Part shown: positions 43,672 to 52,866 of the stretch, piece after piece
How positions within the stretch are numbered: position 1 is the first letter of the stretch
Layout of the letters: the number at the start of each line of letters is the position of its first letter
Source: Isachenkonia alkalipeptolytica
GTDB taxonomy: Bacteria > Bacillota > Clostridia > Peptostreptococcales > T1SED10-28
Assembly: GCF_009910325.1 (NCBI RefSeq)
Contig: NZ_SUMG01000002.1
Span: forward strand, 1 to 64,000
DNA: 64,000 nt
Direction of reading: 5' to 3'
Made by a program: the position numbers and the translations under genes
Notes under the pieces: model-generated
Seen by the model: the letters and a program-made list of their open reading frames with translations, nothing else
Databases searched by the model: none
What the model was told of the DNA's origin: nothing

Positions 43672-44670
43672 TTACTCCTCATGGTGTAAAACGATCCGGC
43701 CGACTTTTTTGCCCGCCAGCATAGCATCCATCTTCCCTTCCATTTCCTCCAGGCTCACCACTTCCACCATGGCCTGAAGGTTATCGGCTTTCCAGGGTCC
43801 TGCTAACTTCTCCCAAATCTTCAAGCGAAGATCCATGGGGCACTGGACGGAATCAATGCCATAAAGGGTCACCCCTCTTAATATAAAGGGATAAACGGAA
43901 CTTTCAAATTTATCTCCCCCTACATTCCCGCAGGTGGTCACCGCTCCGTCATACTGTATGCTTTTAATAACATCTCCCAGGATACTTCCCCCTACGGTGT
44001 CAATGACTCCTGCCCATCGGGATTTCAGCATCGCCTTTTTCTTCTCATCCTGAATTTCTTCCCTAGAGATTACGGATTTCACCCCAAGACTCAAAAGCTC
44101 CTCTTTTTGGCTGTCCACTTTTCCTGTGGCCACCACAACCTCATATCCCATTTTCACCAGGATTTTCGATGCAATGTTTGCCACGCTTCCGGTACCTCCT
44201 GTAACCAGCACTTCCCCGGCGTTCTTATCCACGTCCTTTGTCAGCTTATACACTGAAAGGGCTGCGGTAAAGCCGGCGGTTCCGTAGACCATGCTTTCCT
44301 TTAGGTCCAGACCCTCGGGCTTTTTAACGACCCACTGTGAGGGTACCCGGATGTACTGACCAAAGCCACCCTCGGTATTCATTCCCAGGTCATAACCGGT
44401 AAGAATCACCTCTTCCCCTTCAGAAAACTCAGGGTCACTGCTTTTTACAATGGTCCCCGCGGCGTCGATTCCCGGTGTGTGGGGATAATTCCTGGTTACC
44501 CCTTTATTGCCCACACTGGACAGGGCATCTTTATAATTCAGCGAAGAATACTGTACCTTTACAATGGTGTCCCCTTCCGGCAAATCCCCAATTTTTCGAC
44601 TTTCAATCCTTCTGATATACCGATCCTCTTCTTCGATGATTCGTAAAGTCTTAAACAATGTTTGTTCCAT
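43672..44670 (-). CDS. YhdH/YhfP-family acrylyl-CoA reductase-like quinone oxidoreductase
   Basis: This 332-residue zinc-independent MDR protein has the NADPH-binding VTGGTGSVANIASKILVKMG (family GAxGGVG). The N-terminal SSLNYKDALSSVGNKGVTRN and PHTPGIDAAGTI motifs are specific to the YhdH/AcuI subgroup, whose members reduce acryloyl-CoA. The ATG at 44670 is used because AAAGGAG is nine bases upstream. It is downstream of the LtaS-like gene by about 95 bp. Confidence 0.88.
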   Translation of the reverse strand: MEQTLFKTLRIIEEEDRYIRRIESRKIGDLPEGDTIVKVQYSSLNYKDALSSVGNKGVTRNYPHTPGIDAAGTIVKSSDPEFSEGEEVILTGYDLGMNTEGGFGQYIRVPSQWVVKKPEGLDLKESMVYGTAGFTAALSVYKLTKDVDKNAGEVLVTGGTGSVANIASKILVKMGYEVVVATGKVDSQKEELLSLGVKSVISREEIQDEKKKAMLKSRWAGVIDTVGGSILGDVIKSIQYDGAVTTCGNVGGDKFESSVYPFILRGVTLYGIDSVQCPMDLRLKIWEKLAGPWKADNLQAMVEVVSLEEMEGKMDAMLAGKKVGRIVLHHEE

Positions 44671-44766
44671 AACCACTGGCTCCTTTCATTTTTTTCTCTT
44701 TTATTATTTACCCAAAACTCCTCTTCTATACCATCGGGGTCAGGGATCCCCGTTGTATTTCAGTCT

Positions 44767-46863
44767 CTAGTCTTCCAAGGCCTCTTCGATAATACGGTAA
44801 TAATCCAGGTCCAGAATTCGGGCAGAGAAATAAAATTTTGCGCTGACCTGGTTGGAAATTTCCTCCTGATAGTCTTCAGGAACCGATACCCCTTCCCGGG
44901 GAGTGAATTCTTCGGTTTCTGCGTTGTACTTCCCTTTATCCGTAATAAAACTCCGGTTTTCAAAAATAACCAAGGGGTCGGTATCGGAAAATAAATCTCT
45001 TCCCATAAACAGCCGGGAGTCAAATTCCAAGCCCATCAGATTGGATACCGTCGGCATGATGTCTAGACTCGAGGCCGGTTCGGTGAAAACCTTCTCCTCC
45101 ATATCCGGATGGTATAAAACAAAGGCATTTCGGTAAAGCTCAAAGTTCTGATCCACGGGCTCTCCCTGAAGTTCTTCAATGGTTTCGTGGTCCAGTCCAT
45201 AGGGGTAATGATCAGAACTCATAACGATTAAGGTCTCCTCGGCAATTCCCTGTTCTTCCAGCTGTTCCAGTAAATGCTCCATGGCCCGGTCCAGTTCCAC
45301 CTGGGTGGCTAAATAGGCCCTGGCCTGCTGGGAATAGGGGAGATGGGAGACCACCTCCCGATTTTTCATCGCCATGTTGTTTCCTTCAAAACTGTATTGC
45401 AAGTGTCCGCTCATGGTCAAATAATAGGTGTGAAAGGGTTCCTCTTCAATATATTCGGGAATCGTCACCTCCATCATTTCCAAATCCGATGCGGGCCAGG
45501 TACGGGTAATATCCAGACCGTTTCCGATTCCCTGATACTTGTATCCAAGGTTGGGATGGGATAAATGGCGGTCGTAATAGGTGTAGGTGTGATTATGGTA
45601 AGCCCTTGTTTCATAACCCAGGGGATCTAATTGATTTCCAAAGGCAAAGGGCATCGCATTGTCACTGGACTCCCGGAAACTCCATACCCCGCTTTTCGGA
45701 ATCAGCCCCGTATTGGCAACGTATTCCCCGTCCAGGGTGCTGACCCCCCAAATCGGAGTATAAAAATCCTCAAAGTAATACCCCTCATGAACCAGTTTAT
45801 AAAGGGTGGGGGTGACTTCTTCGTTCAAGGCCAGATGGGAAAAGGCCTCTGCCGTGATAACGATTAAATTATGGCCTTCATATTTCCCCGTATATTCATT
45901 TTTCTCGCTGGGGGCCTGATTCCTAAAATATCGGTGCAGCTCAAGGATTTCCTCCTGGTTTTCTTCTTCCATCAGTTCATCAAAATCAATATTTAAAACA
46001 TTATACTCCCGGGGCTCTTCCTCCGGCTCTTCCTTGTCTTCATCACTATCTTCAAAGTTTTCCTCTTCCCGGTCCTGATCCTCCTCTACGTCCTCATCAT
46101 TACTAGTTTCATCGGGATCTTCTTCCAATTCCTCAGGCATTTCCCCAACAAAGACGGGAGTCCAGCCGGTAATCTGTCTTTGAGCATCCAGACGGGTATA
46201 GGTGATCAGACCTAAGTTGTCCACAGAAAACCGGGGAAAGTGAATGTTATAGTAAAGATTATAAGGAGAATTCTCCCCTTGGTCCTGGGTATGAACCACC
46301 CCGATGCCGATCAGATGAAAAAGAACAGCTGCCGCCAGTATCAATCCCAGGACATAGGGCCTTCTTTTCGGGGTGTTGTTGATTTTTTTACCAATAAACA
46401 GATAAAGCCCAAAGGGAACAAAAGCCAAGAGCACCAAATACCAATTCCTCCCGATTTCATAAAGGGCTTCCCTCCAAAATTCCGTGGCCTGCCCCGCATG
46501 CCTTACGGAATAGATCGTATTAAAGGTACCGAACATATTATAATATACCAGCTGAGAAGCAAAAATAAACCCCAGAAGAAACAAAATGATTCCCAGGGTT
46601 ATTCTACGGGATTTTTCCCCTAAAAGGGTGGCCCCACCGTAAATGAGCAGCGCCAGTACGCCTCCAAAGATCAGGGAAAAAAACAGTCCCCAGGAGATCA
46701 CATTCCCCGAGGTGCCCAGGCGAACCAAGGTCTCAAGGTAATAGATCCCTGCCCATAAAAACCCCGGCAAAAAAAACATAGAAAGCCCCCGGGACTTTTT
46801 TTCTTCTTTTTCATTTCTTTTCCGATACACTTCTCTTCGGTTTTTTCTTCGATTCCTATCCAT
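44767..46863 (-). CDS. LtaS-like sulfatase-fold membrane enzyme
   Basis: This 698-residue protein has five N-terminal membrane segments (to about residue 195) and an extracellular alkaline-phosphatase/sulfatase domain. It shows the metal-binding Glu in LIVITAEAFSH, the nucleophile Thr in WGVSTLDGEY and the Asp-His in VMSSDHYPYG. LtaS-type enzymes polymerise glycerol phosphate on a lipid anchor. A linker of about 45 residues (about 245-290) is over half Asp/Glu, which is not part of the canonical enzyme. It follows padR and may be under its control. Phosphoethanolamine transferase activity is an alternative. Confidence 0.82.
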   Translation of the reverse strand: MDRNRRKNRREVYRKRNEKEEKKSRGLSMFFLPGFLWAGIYYLETLVRLGTSGNVISWGLFFSLIFGGVLALLIYGGATLLGEKSRRITLGIILFLLGFIFASQLVYYNMFGTFNTIYSVRHAGQATEFWREALYEIGRNWYLVLLAFVPFGLYLFIGKKINNTPKRRPYVLGLILAAAVLFHLIGIGVVHTQDQGENSPYNLYYNIHFPRFSVDNLGLITYTRLDAQRQITGWTPVFVGEMPEELEEDPDETSNDEDVEEDQDREEENFEDSDEDKEEPEEEPREYNVLNIDFDELMEEENQEEILELHRYFRNQAPSEKNEYTGKYEGHNLIVITAEAFSHLALNEEVTPTLYKLVHEGYYFEDFYTPIWGVSTLDGEYVANTGLIPKSGVWSFRESSDNAMPFAFGNQLDPLGYETRAYHNHTYTYYDRHLSHPNLGYKYQGIGNGLDITRTWPASDLEMMEVTIPEYIEEEPFHTYYLTMSGHLQYSFEGNNMAMKNREVVSHLPYSQQARAYLATQVELDRAMEHLLEQLEEQGIAEETLIVMSSDHYPYGLDHETIEELQGEPVDQNFELYRNAFVLYHPDMEEKVFTEPASSLDIMPTVSNLMGLEFDSRLFMGRDLFSDTDPLVIFENRSFITDKGKYNAETEEFTPREGVSVPEDYQEEISNQVSAKFYFSARILDLDYYRIIEEALED

Positions 46864-46931
46864 TTAGGATCACCCCATCATCCAGTTCCTATTTATTTTA
46901 AGACGCTAACGGGCCATGGAAAGTTTCCGGT

Positions 46932-47375
46932 TTAATAAAACAAATCTTCTTCCCGCTTTTTCTTTATTTTCTCGGTTTTGTGCATCCCTTCATCGACCTC
47001 ACTACTTTTGCCTTCCCTTTCTTCTTCTTTTTCCTCTGAAGATTTGTTCTCTGAAGAAAATGGCAACTCCTGATAGTTCTCCAGAATCCGGGTCATATGA
47101 ATCAGTCTTTGACGATCTTTTTCCAATACCGCCAATCCTTTATCCGCAATCCGGAAAACCTTTTTACGGGAACCCACTTCTTCTACTAATCTGATCAGTC
47201 CCTGTTTTTCTAAATTCTCCAAAGCCCCATACAGGGTTCCCGGTGCTACATGCACTTGCCCGTTACTAAGTTCTTTAATTCTGTTAAGTATCTTATACCC
47301 GTGACAGGGTTCTAATAACGACACCAAAGTATAATAAGTGGTTTCCGTTAAGGGTAAGTAGGGATCTCGATTCAT
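46932..47375 (-). CDS. PadR-family transcriptional regulator
   Basis: This 147-residue protein has an N-terminal PadR winged helix (TYYTLVSLLEPCHGYKILNR; VAPGTLYGALENLEKQGLIR) and a longer helical C-terminal part rich in Glu/Lys. Such repressors sense small ligands and often control adjacent membrane genes, here the LtaS-like gene 68 bp downstream. It lies 40 bp after hflX. No operator dyad was recognised. Confidence 0.85.
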   Translation of the reverse strand: MNRDPYLPLTETTYYTLVSLLEPCHGYKILNRIKELSNGQVHVAPGTLYGALENLEKQGLIRLVEEVGSRKKVFRIADKGLAVLEKDRQRLIHMTRILENYQELPFSSENKSSEEKEEEREGKSSEVDEGMHKTEKIKKKREEDLFY

Positions 47376-47414
47376 TAAAACACCTCCAAAATATACCGTT
47401 CAACTGAATAAATC

Positions 47415-48686
47415 TTATGCTTTTTCTTCCGCCACAAGATACTCCTGGTATTTTTCATAATCCTTTTCCTTGCACTCCACCTCTAACAGGGTGCCCTCGG
47501 GCTTATACTCCTGGTTAAGGACGGTGGCATTTTGATTTAAGTGGGACACCACCTCCCCTTCCTTAAAGGGAATCAAAAACTTCGCTTTTTTATAGGCTTT
47601 AAAAACCTTTCGCTCAATGGCCTCCATCAGTATTTCCAGGCCGATGTGCTCTTTTGCGGAGATATAGACCTTATCTTCGATTAATTTGGGAATTTCAACC
47701 TCCGCTAAATCTCCTTTATTGTACACATAAAGCATAGGAACATCCAGGGCTCCGATTTGCTTTAAGGTATCCTCGGTGATCTTCATTTGCTCCCGGTAAT
47801 CGGGATTTGAAATATCCACCACATGAAGAAGCAGATCCGCTTCCCGAACCTCCTCTAAGGTGGAGTGAAAAGCCTTGATTAAATTATGGGGCAGGTTACT
47901 GACAAACCCTACGGTATCCGAGAGTAAAAAGGCCTTTTGATTGGGCAGTTCAATTTTTCGAATGGAGGTATCCAATGTGGCGAAAAGCATATCCTTTACC
48001 CACACCTTTTTTGAATCGTCGGCACCGTATTTTTCCACGGCTTCGTTCATTATGGTGGATTTCCCCGCATTGGTATAGCCTACAAGGGCCACCATGGGCA
48101 AACCGCTTTTCGCTCTCCGCTTTCGCTGGACTTCCCTTTTTTTGCTGATCTCCTTTAACCGCTTTTGAAGTTCTGTGATCTGGTCTTCAATTCTTCTTCG
48201 ATCCAGCTCGATTTTTTTCTCTCCCGCACCACGGTTTTTCAGTCCCGCGCCGCCTCCTTGGCGTCCTAAGGCCTCGTAGGCCCCCTTCAGTCTTGGAAGA
48301 ATATACTGCAGTTGAGCCACATCCACCTGCAGTCTTGCTTCCTTGGTTTTTGCCCGTTTAGCGAAAATCTCCAAAATCAAGTTCGTGCGGTCCAGTACAA
48401 TGATATCCAAGGCTTTCTCAAGATTTTTCAGCTGCATGGGACTCAGCTCATCATTAAATACCACCACGTCAATTTCCAATTCCTCTAGAAAGGGCTTCAT
48501 TTCCTCCACTTTTCCCGTCCCTATATAGTAAGCGGGATGAATGGATTTCAGGTTTTGTTCCATTCTTCCGGCTACCTCATAGTTACAGGCCTCCGTTAAA
48601 TTTTTCAACTCCTCCATGGACTCCTCAAAACTATCTTGAGAATTTAAATTCACCCCTACGATCAGGGCTTTGTGTTTCGTACTCAT
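47415..48686 (-). CDS. hflX: ribosome-associated GTPase HflX
   Basis: This 423-residue protein has an N-terminal HflX domain (VNLNSQDSFEESMEELKNLT; DRTNLILEIFAKRAKTKEAR), a glycine-rich coiled-coil linker (GRQGGGAGLKNRGAGEKKIE) and a GTPase domain with GYTNAGKST, DTVGFVSNLP and YNKGD. It splits stalled 70S ribosomes. The ATG at 48686 is used because AAAGGAG precedes it; the frame begins six codons earlier without a site. It heads hflX-padR-ltaS-like. Confidence 0.94.
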   Translation of the reverse strand: MSTKHKALIVGVNLNSQDSFEESMEELKNLTEACNYEVAGRMEQNLKSIHPAYYIGTGKVEEMKPFLEELEIDVVVFNDELSPMQLKNLEKALDIIVLDRTNLILEIFAKRAKTKEARLQVDVAQLQYILPRLKGAYEALGRQGGGAGLKNRGAGEKKIELDRRRIEDQITELQKRLKEISKKREVQRKRRAKSGLPMVALVGYTNAGKSTIMNEAVEKYGADDSKKVWVKDMLFATLDTSIRKIELPNQKAFLLSDTVGFVSNLPHNLIKAFHSTLEEVREADLLLHVVDISNPDYREQMKITEDTLKQIGALDVPMLYVYNKGDLAEVEIPKLIEDKVYISAKEHIGLEILMEAIERKVFKAYKKAKFLIPFKEGEVVSHLNQNATVLNQEYKPEGTLLEVECKEKDYEKYQEYLVAEEKA

Positions 48687-49004
48687 ACAATCCTCTCCTT
48701 TATACAACTTCTATTACTATTGCTTCACATTTGAAGCTATAGGGTTATCCATACCCATTTTACCTCTTATTTATTCTCAATATAAGCGTCCTTCGGAGGA
48801 TTCCTCCTAGGCCCCGGGACGGATGGATTTCTTAATCCTATTGTAACATAAAGGAAATCCGGGCTTCGATGTTTTTTTCCTCTCTTAAGAATGTTTATGA
48901 TTTTTCAATGAATTCAAATATTTCCTGGCCCTAAATAAATAGCCGTGATACAATTAAATAGGATTAAAAGATGCCCGGAGTATTTCCCGGGCAAAAGGAG
49001 GAAA
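48687..49004. other. divergent intergenic region hflX / tldD
   Basis: This 318-bp non-coding stretch separates divergent genes. GTGATACAAT (48943-48952) could be the tldD -10, but no good -35 is seen. Two hairpins are present: GGAGGA-T-TCCTCC (48795-48807), and GCCCGG...CCGGGC (48973-48992), which abuts the tldD ribosome-binding site and could modulate its translation. No further gene is seen. Confidence 0.5.
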
Positions 49005-49007
49005 ATG

Positions 49008-50360
49008 ATGGATAAACAGTACTTTAAAGAAGCTTTACCCCAGGAGGATTTTTGTGATCTTCGTTACCAGGATTTTTCCCATACCACCATCAAAGGGGAC
49101 AAAAAGGAAATTGACCAAGTGTCCATCGTGAAAAAGAGCGGCGGAAATGTTCGTGTACTCTCCGGCGGCGGCTTTGGAAGTTTTGCCTTTACGGATCCGA
49201 AGGACGTGAATCTGGCCTTTCAGGAAGCCAAAACCGCCAGCGACTTAAATCCGGGGAAGGAGACCTTCCAACGAATTCCTGTAAATAAAGACCATGTAAG
49301 GATTTCTCCCAAAGAGGATCCCCGGAACCTGGAAATCTCCGAAAAAAAAGGATTACTGGAAAAATACAGGGAACTGATCCTAGAGCACGATGAGATCGCA
49401 GACCTGGAATCCCAATACTATGAACAGTTTACCGACACCTTAATTCTTAATAATCTGGGCACGGAAGTACAGCAGGAGGAATTGATTTGCGGAATGACCT
49501 TTAGGATTACTGCCAAACGGGGAGACTTAACCCAACTGACCCGGTTATCCTTCGGAGGCAATGAAGATTTCAGCGAACTGTTGGACAAAGAACAGGAGGT
49601 TTTGGAAAAAGTAAAGCAGACCCTTTCCCTTTTGGATGCGGAGCCGATTAAAGGGGGAAATTACGATGTGATTTTAGACAGCGACGTCGGAGGTCTCTTT
49701 ATCCACGAAGCCTTCGGTCATCTCAGTGAGGCGGATAATTTGATCGGAAACAAAACCCTGGGCGAGACCATGAGTCTGGGCACGGATTTCGCCATGGAAA
49801 ACTTCAATGTAATAGACGATCCTACCCGACCGGGACACCCGGGAAGTTATGTATATGATCACGAAGGAACCAAGGCCCAACGGGTTTCTTTAATAAAGCG
49901 GGGGAAATTAGATGGTCGTCTCCATTCCCTGGAAAGTGCCGACTTTATGGAGGAAGAGCCCACAGGCCATGCCCGGGCAAAGAATTTCGGATTCACCCCT
50001 ATTGTTCGAATGGGAAATATCTATATCGATCAAGGAGAGAGCTCCCTTAAGGATATGATCGCCTCCATCGATGACGGCCTGTATTTATTCGGATCCGCCG
50101 GAGGACAAACCAGCGGTGAAACTTTCACCTTCGCCGTACAGGGAGGCTACCGAATTGAAAACGGGGAAATCACTCATATGGTCCGGGACCTGGCCTTAAC
50201 GGGACACCTTTTTACCACCCTGAAAAACATCGAGATGGTCGGCAGGGAAGTTACCTTTTCCAAGGCCGGTGGTTGCGGAAAAGGGGGCCAAATTCTTATT
50301 CAGTCAGGGAAAGGTTCCGCACCGATTAAGATCAAAAATATGGGAATAGGAGGACAATAG
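49008..50360 (+). CDS. tldD: metalloprotease TldD
   Basis: This 450-residue subunit of the TldD/TldE (PmbA) heterodimeric metalloprotease degrades unfolded peptides and processes some RiPPs. The metal site HEAFGHLSEAD (HExxxH) is intact in this subunit, as are GFTPIVRMGNIYI and GGCGKGGQILIQSG near the C-terminus. The ATG at 49008 (or 49005) follows AAAGGAGG; the frame extends to 48945 without a site. It is followed by pmbA after one base. Confidence 0.92.
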   Translation: MDKQYFKEALPQEDFCDLRYQDFSHTTIKGDKKEIDQVSIVKKSGGNVRVLSGGGFGSFAFTDPKDVNLAFQEAKTASDLNPGKETFQRIPVNKDHVRISPKEDPRNLEISEKKGLLEKYRELILEHDEIADLESQYYEQFTDTLILNNLGTEVQQEELICGMTFRITAKRGDLTQLTRLSFGGNEDFSELLDKEQEVLEKVKQTLSLLDAEPIKGGNYDVILDSDVGGLFIHEAFGHLSEADNLIGNKTLGETMSLGTDFAMENFNVIDDPTRPGHPGSYVYDHEGTKAQRVSLIKRGKLDGRLHSLESADFMEEEPTGHARAKNFGFTPIVRMGNIYIDQGESSLKDMIASIDDGLYLFGSAGGQTSGETFTFAVQGGYRIENGEITHMVRDLALTGHLFTTLKNIEMVGREVTFSKAGGCGKGGQILIQSGKGSAPIKIKNMGIGGQ

Positions 50361-50361
50361 C

Positions 50362-51678
50362 ATGCGACAATTACTTAACAAAGCCTTATCCTCCGCCGAT
50401 GGCGGAGAAGTTTACAAGCGTGATATCCAAAGTACTTCCGTGGATATCAAGCTCGGCAAGCTAAAGGATATTAAATCCGAGAAGAAAAGAGAGGTCTCTC
50501 TGCGCCTTACGAAAAATGGGCTGATGGGCACTTCCGTATCCACTTCCCTGGAAGATGATACCCTGGTGGACCGGGCGCTGATTGCCTTGGAGAATCAAAA
50601 ATCCCATGCCGTCGACTTTCCCAATGAACTCCCCCGTATGGTTTTTTCCTTTTCTCCCGAAGTGGATCAGTTAAGTACCGAGGACCTTACGAAAATGGCC
50701 TTCGACTTATCAGACCGCTTAAAAGAAAAAGCCCCGGAGATCCCCACAGGAGTTCGGGTTCATAAAAACATCAAGCGAGTCTCCTTATTAAACAGTGCCG
50801 GGTTCAATGAAACCTACGACTATTCCAATCTCTCCCTTTCTATAAACACCTTGACGGATAAAGGATTTATGGGGGTCTCTAAGGAATATTCCTCCGGCAA
50901 AGTTCCGGAAATTACCGACGGGGGTCTGGACCGGCTGATCCATCGACATCATTTGGGAAACAAGAAGATCACCATGGAAAACGAGAAAATGCCCGTGATT
51001 TTTTCCGGAAATGTGATGGGGGCTTTAATGCTTCGGGTTATAGGAGGGGTTAACGGAGGAAATGTGTTAAAGGGCACCTCCCCTTTAAAAGATAAAATCG
51101 AAGAAAAACTCTTTTCCGAAAAAATTACTATTCGAGATGACGGAAAAATGGCCTTCGGGGTCAATACCTGTTTATTTGATGACGAGGGCACGCCCTCGAA
51201 AAACACCCTGTTGTATGAAAAGGGCGTACTTAAAAATTATCTTGTAAATATCGAGCAGGGAAAAAAATTGAATCAGGAGCCAACGGGGAATGCCTTAAAA
51301 CGAACCCTGTTTTCTAAGGAAATCGAAGACACCCCTTCCGTATTTGATACGAATTTAATCATTGAAGGGGACCACCGGGAGGATGAGCTGATTGTAAAGG
51401 ACATAAAACGTGGTCTTTTGATCACCGGGGTCATGGGTGCCCATACAGGAAATATCAATCGGGGGGATTTCTCCTTAAACATTTCTTCCGGCTACCTGAT
51501 CGAAAACGGTGAGCTTCAAGGCCAGGTAAAGGGGGCCATGATCGCAGGAAACATTTATGATTTATTCCAAAATGTGGAGGCCATCGGCACCCATTATGAA
51601 GTCATGCGAAGCATCTTCTACCATATGGGCTATTCTCCCATGGTACTCTTTAAGGAAGCTTCCATTGTAGGGAAATAA
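50362..51678 (+). CDS. pmbA: TldE/PmbA, inactive partner of TldD
   Basis: This 438-residue partner lacks HExxxH. Its motifs VIFSGNVMGALMLRVIGGVN, TPSKNTLLYEKGVLKNYLVN and TGVMGAHTGNINRGDFSLNI match PmbA. GGAGG lies within the end of tldD, one base separates the genes, and the two form one operon and one enzyme. No peptide-modification genes are nearby, so a RiPP role is not indicated. Confidence 0.92.
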   Translation: MRQLLNKALSSADGGEVYKRDIQSTSVDIKLGKLKDIKSEKKREVSLRLTKNGLMGTSVSTSLEDDTLVDRALIALENQKSHAVDFPNELPRMVFSFSPEVDQLSTEDLTKMAFDLSDRLKEKAPEIPTGVRVHKNIKRVSLLNSAGFNETYDYSNLSLSINTLTDKGFMGVSKEYSSGKVPEITDGGLDRLIHRHHLGNKKITMENEKMPVIFSGNVMGALMLRVIGGVNGGNVLKGTSPLKDKIEEKLFSEKITIRDDGKMAFGVNTCLFDDEGTPSKNTLLYEKGVLKNYLVNIEQGKKLNQEPTGNALKRTLFSKEIEDTPSVFDTNLIIEGDHREDELIVKDIKRGLLITGVMGAHTGNINRGDFSLNISSGYLIENGELQGQVKGAMIAGNIYDLFQNVEAIGTHYEVMRSIFYHMGYSPMVLFKEASIVGK

Positions 51679-51703
51679 AATGCAGTATAATTTTTAAAAT
51701 AAG

Positions 51704-51744
51704 AGCAGGAAGCCCCACTACTCTAGGGACTCCCTGCTTTTTTG
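51704..51744 (+). terminator. terminator of tldD-pmbA
   Basis: AGCAGG (51704-51709) pairs with CCTGCT (51733-51738), with inner partial pairing of AGCCCC and AGGGACT. Six T follow (51738-51743). On the minus strand it lies at the end of the Pr6Pr gene and may serve both. Confidence 0.7.
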
Positions 51745-52365
51745 TATACCGATAAATATTAATCCGAGAATCAGAAATCCCAGTAATCCCAGTAGAAAAT
51801 TAAGGGCCACCGAGAACCCGGATAAGGCTTCCAGATTTAAAAAGGGATAGGCATACTCCCCCAAAAGCCTTCCGTAAATCAAAGAAAAAAGCCCATAAAT
51901 TCCGGGATAAATGATCCACTTCAGACTGTCTCCCCAGTGATACCCCTTGGGATCCACCGTGAAAAACCAGTCGATCAAATACCCCCCGGGAATAATATAA
52001 TGGGTAATTACATGAATGATATGAAGCATACCGGTAGTCCTGTACTCCTGTCTTAAAACCATAAAAAAAATTAGCATGGTCACGGTTATATAAACCGCTA
52101 AGGCCGTGCGAACCTTAGGATCCGTAAAAAAAACGACCTTCTTTTTATATGCCAGGGCCAAGGACAGGGACAACAGCACTAAAATATTGCTTTGAATGGT
52201 AAACAGTTTAAAGCCGTGAAACAGGGCTTCAAAAAAGTTATAGGAATGGTGAAGACCGTTCATTAAAAATATATGATTAAGCAGGATCGTGGTCCATCCC
52301 AAAATCACCAGAAACCAACGAAGCCCACGGATATAGTTATTTTTCTTTCCCCTTTTTACTTCCAC
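51718..52365 (-). CDS. Pr6Pr-family six-TM membrane protein
   Basis: This 215-residue protein has six predicted membrane segments and the family features NHIFLMNGLHHSYNFFEALF, FTIQSNILVLLSLSLALAYK, HVITHYIIPGGYLIDWFF and the C-terminal IYGRLLGEYAYPFLNLEAL. The function is unknown; fungal relatives belong to the FAR-17a/AIG1-like group. The start is taken as the GTG at 52365 because AAAGGGGTG is six bases upstream; the frame extends to 52434. Confidence 0.75.
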   Translation of the reverse strand: MEVKRGKKNNYIRGLRWFLVILGWTTILLNHIFLMNGLHHSYNFFEALFHGFKLFTIQSNILVLLSLSLALAYKKKVVFFTDPKVRTALAVYITVTMLIFFMVLRQEYRTTGMLHIIHVITHYIIPGGYLIDWFFTVDPKGYHWGDSLKWIIYPGIYGLFSLIYGRLLGEYAYPFLNLEALSGFSVALNFLLGLLGFLILGLIFIGIQKSRESLE

Positions 52366-52433
52366 TGTTTCACCCCTTTGACCGACATCCTCTCCACTTT
52401 CCCCGGTAGACAACCTTATCCAGGCTATAGCCA

Positions 52434-52841
52434 CTATTTATTCAGTCTTTGATATTTACACAAAGTTCTTTCCAGAATTTCTCCGGCTTTACCCACAACG
52501 GGGGAACACTTATACACTTCTTCCCGGTAGATATTTTTCACTTCCTGACAGTTCGTGGAAGTCAACTCCTGGCTAAATTTTTCAACAAATTCCTTGGTTG
52601 CCTCTTTAATCTTATCTTGATCGTATTCTTTTTTCTCAGAAAATATTACCCCGATGACCGCTACCCCACCGCTAAGGGCGCCACACAATTCTTCGGTATG
52701 CATTCCTCCACCAAAACCTCTCATGGTTGTAATGGTTTCCTTTTTAAGATTCAATCCGTAGTACTTATTGCCGCCCAGCAACATGGCTTCGGCTCAGTTA
52801 AAACCTTTTTGGTAATAACTAACCACATAATCTTTTAACAT
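52434..52841 (-). CDS. probable selenoprotein of the C_GCAxxG_C_C redox family
   Basis: From the ATG at 52841 (AGGGGG eight bases upstream) the frame reads MLKDYVVSYYQKGFN, then TGA (52794-52796, codon 16), then AEAMLLGGNKYYGLNLKKE and on to the stop at 52434, 135 residues in all. The family (PF09719) begins with GYNCAQAV/AM, so TGA replaces the invariant first cysteine exactly. The rest of the motif is present: GFGGGM, EELCGALSGG (GxxCGA), NCQEV and YKCSP. The domain is thought to bind a metal or cofactor through its cysteines, and Sec versions exist in this family. A SECIS-like hairpin follows the TGA. A start after the TGA would remove a conserved helix. Confidence 0.82.
52766..52783 (-). 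promoter_or_regulatory. SECIS-like hairpin for UGA at 52794-52796
   Basis: UGUUGC (52783-52778) pairs with GCAAUA (52771-52766) over six pairs (one G-U) around UGGGCG; a further U-G pair would shrink the loop to GGGC. The loop starts 17-18 nt after the UGA and has G at its first or second position, at the near end of the accepted 16-37 nt range. Confidence 0.55.
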
Positions 52842-52866
52842 TTTCCCCATCCCCCTTGTCGGAATA

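Noticed and set aside
49008-51678. RiPP maturation role for TldD/PmbA
   Set aside because: No precursor or modification gene nearby; the pair is common as a general peptidase.
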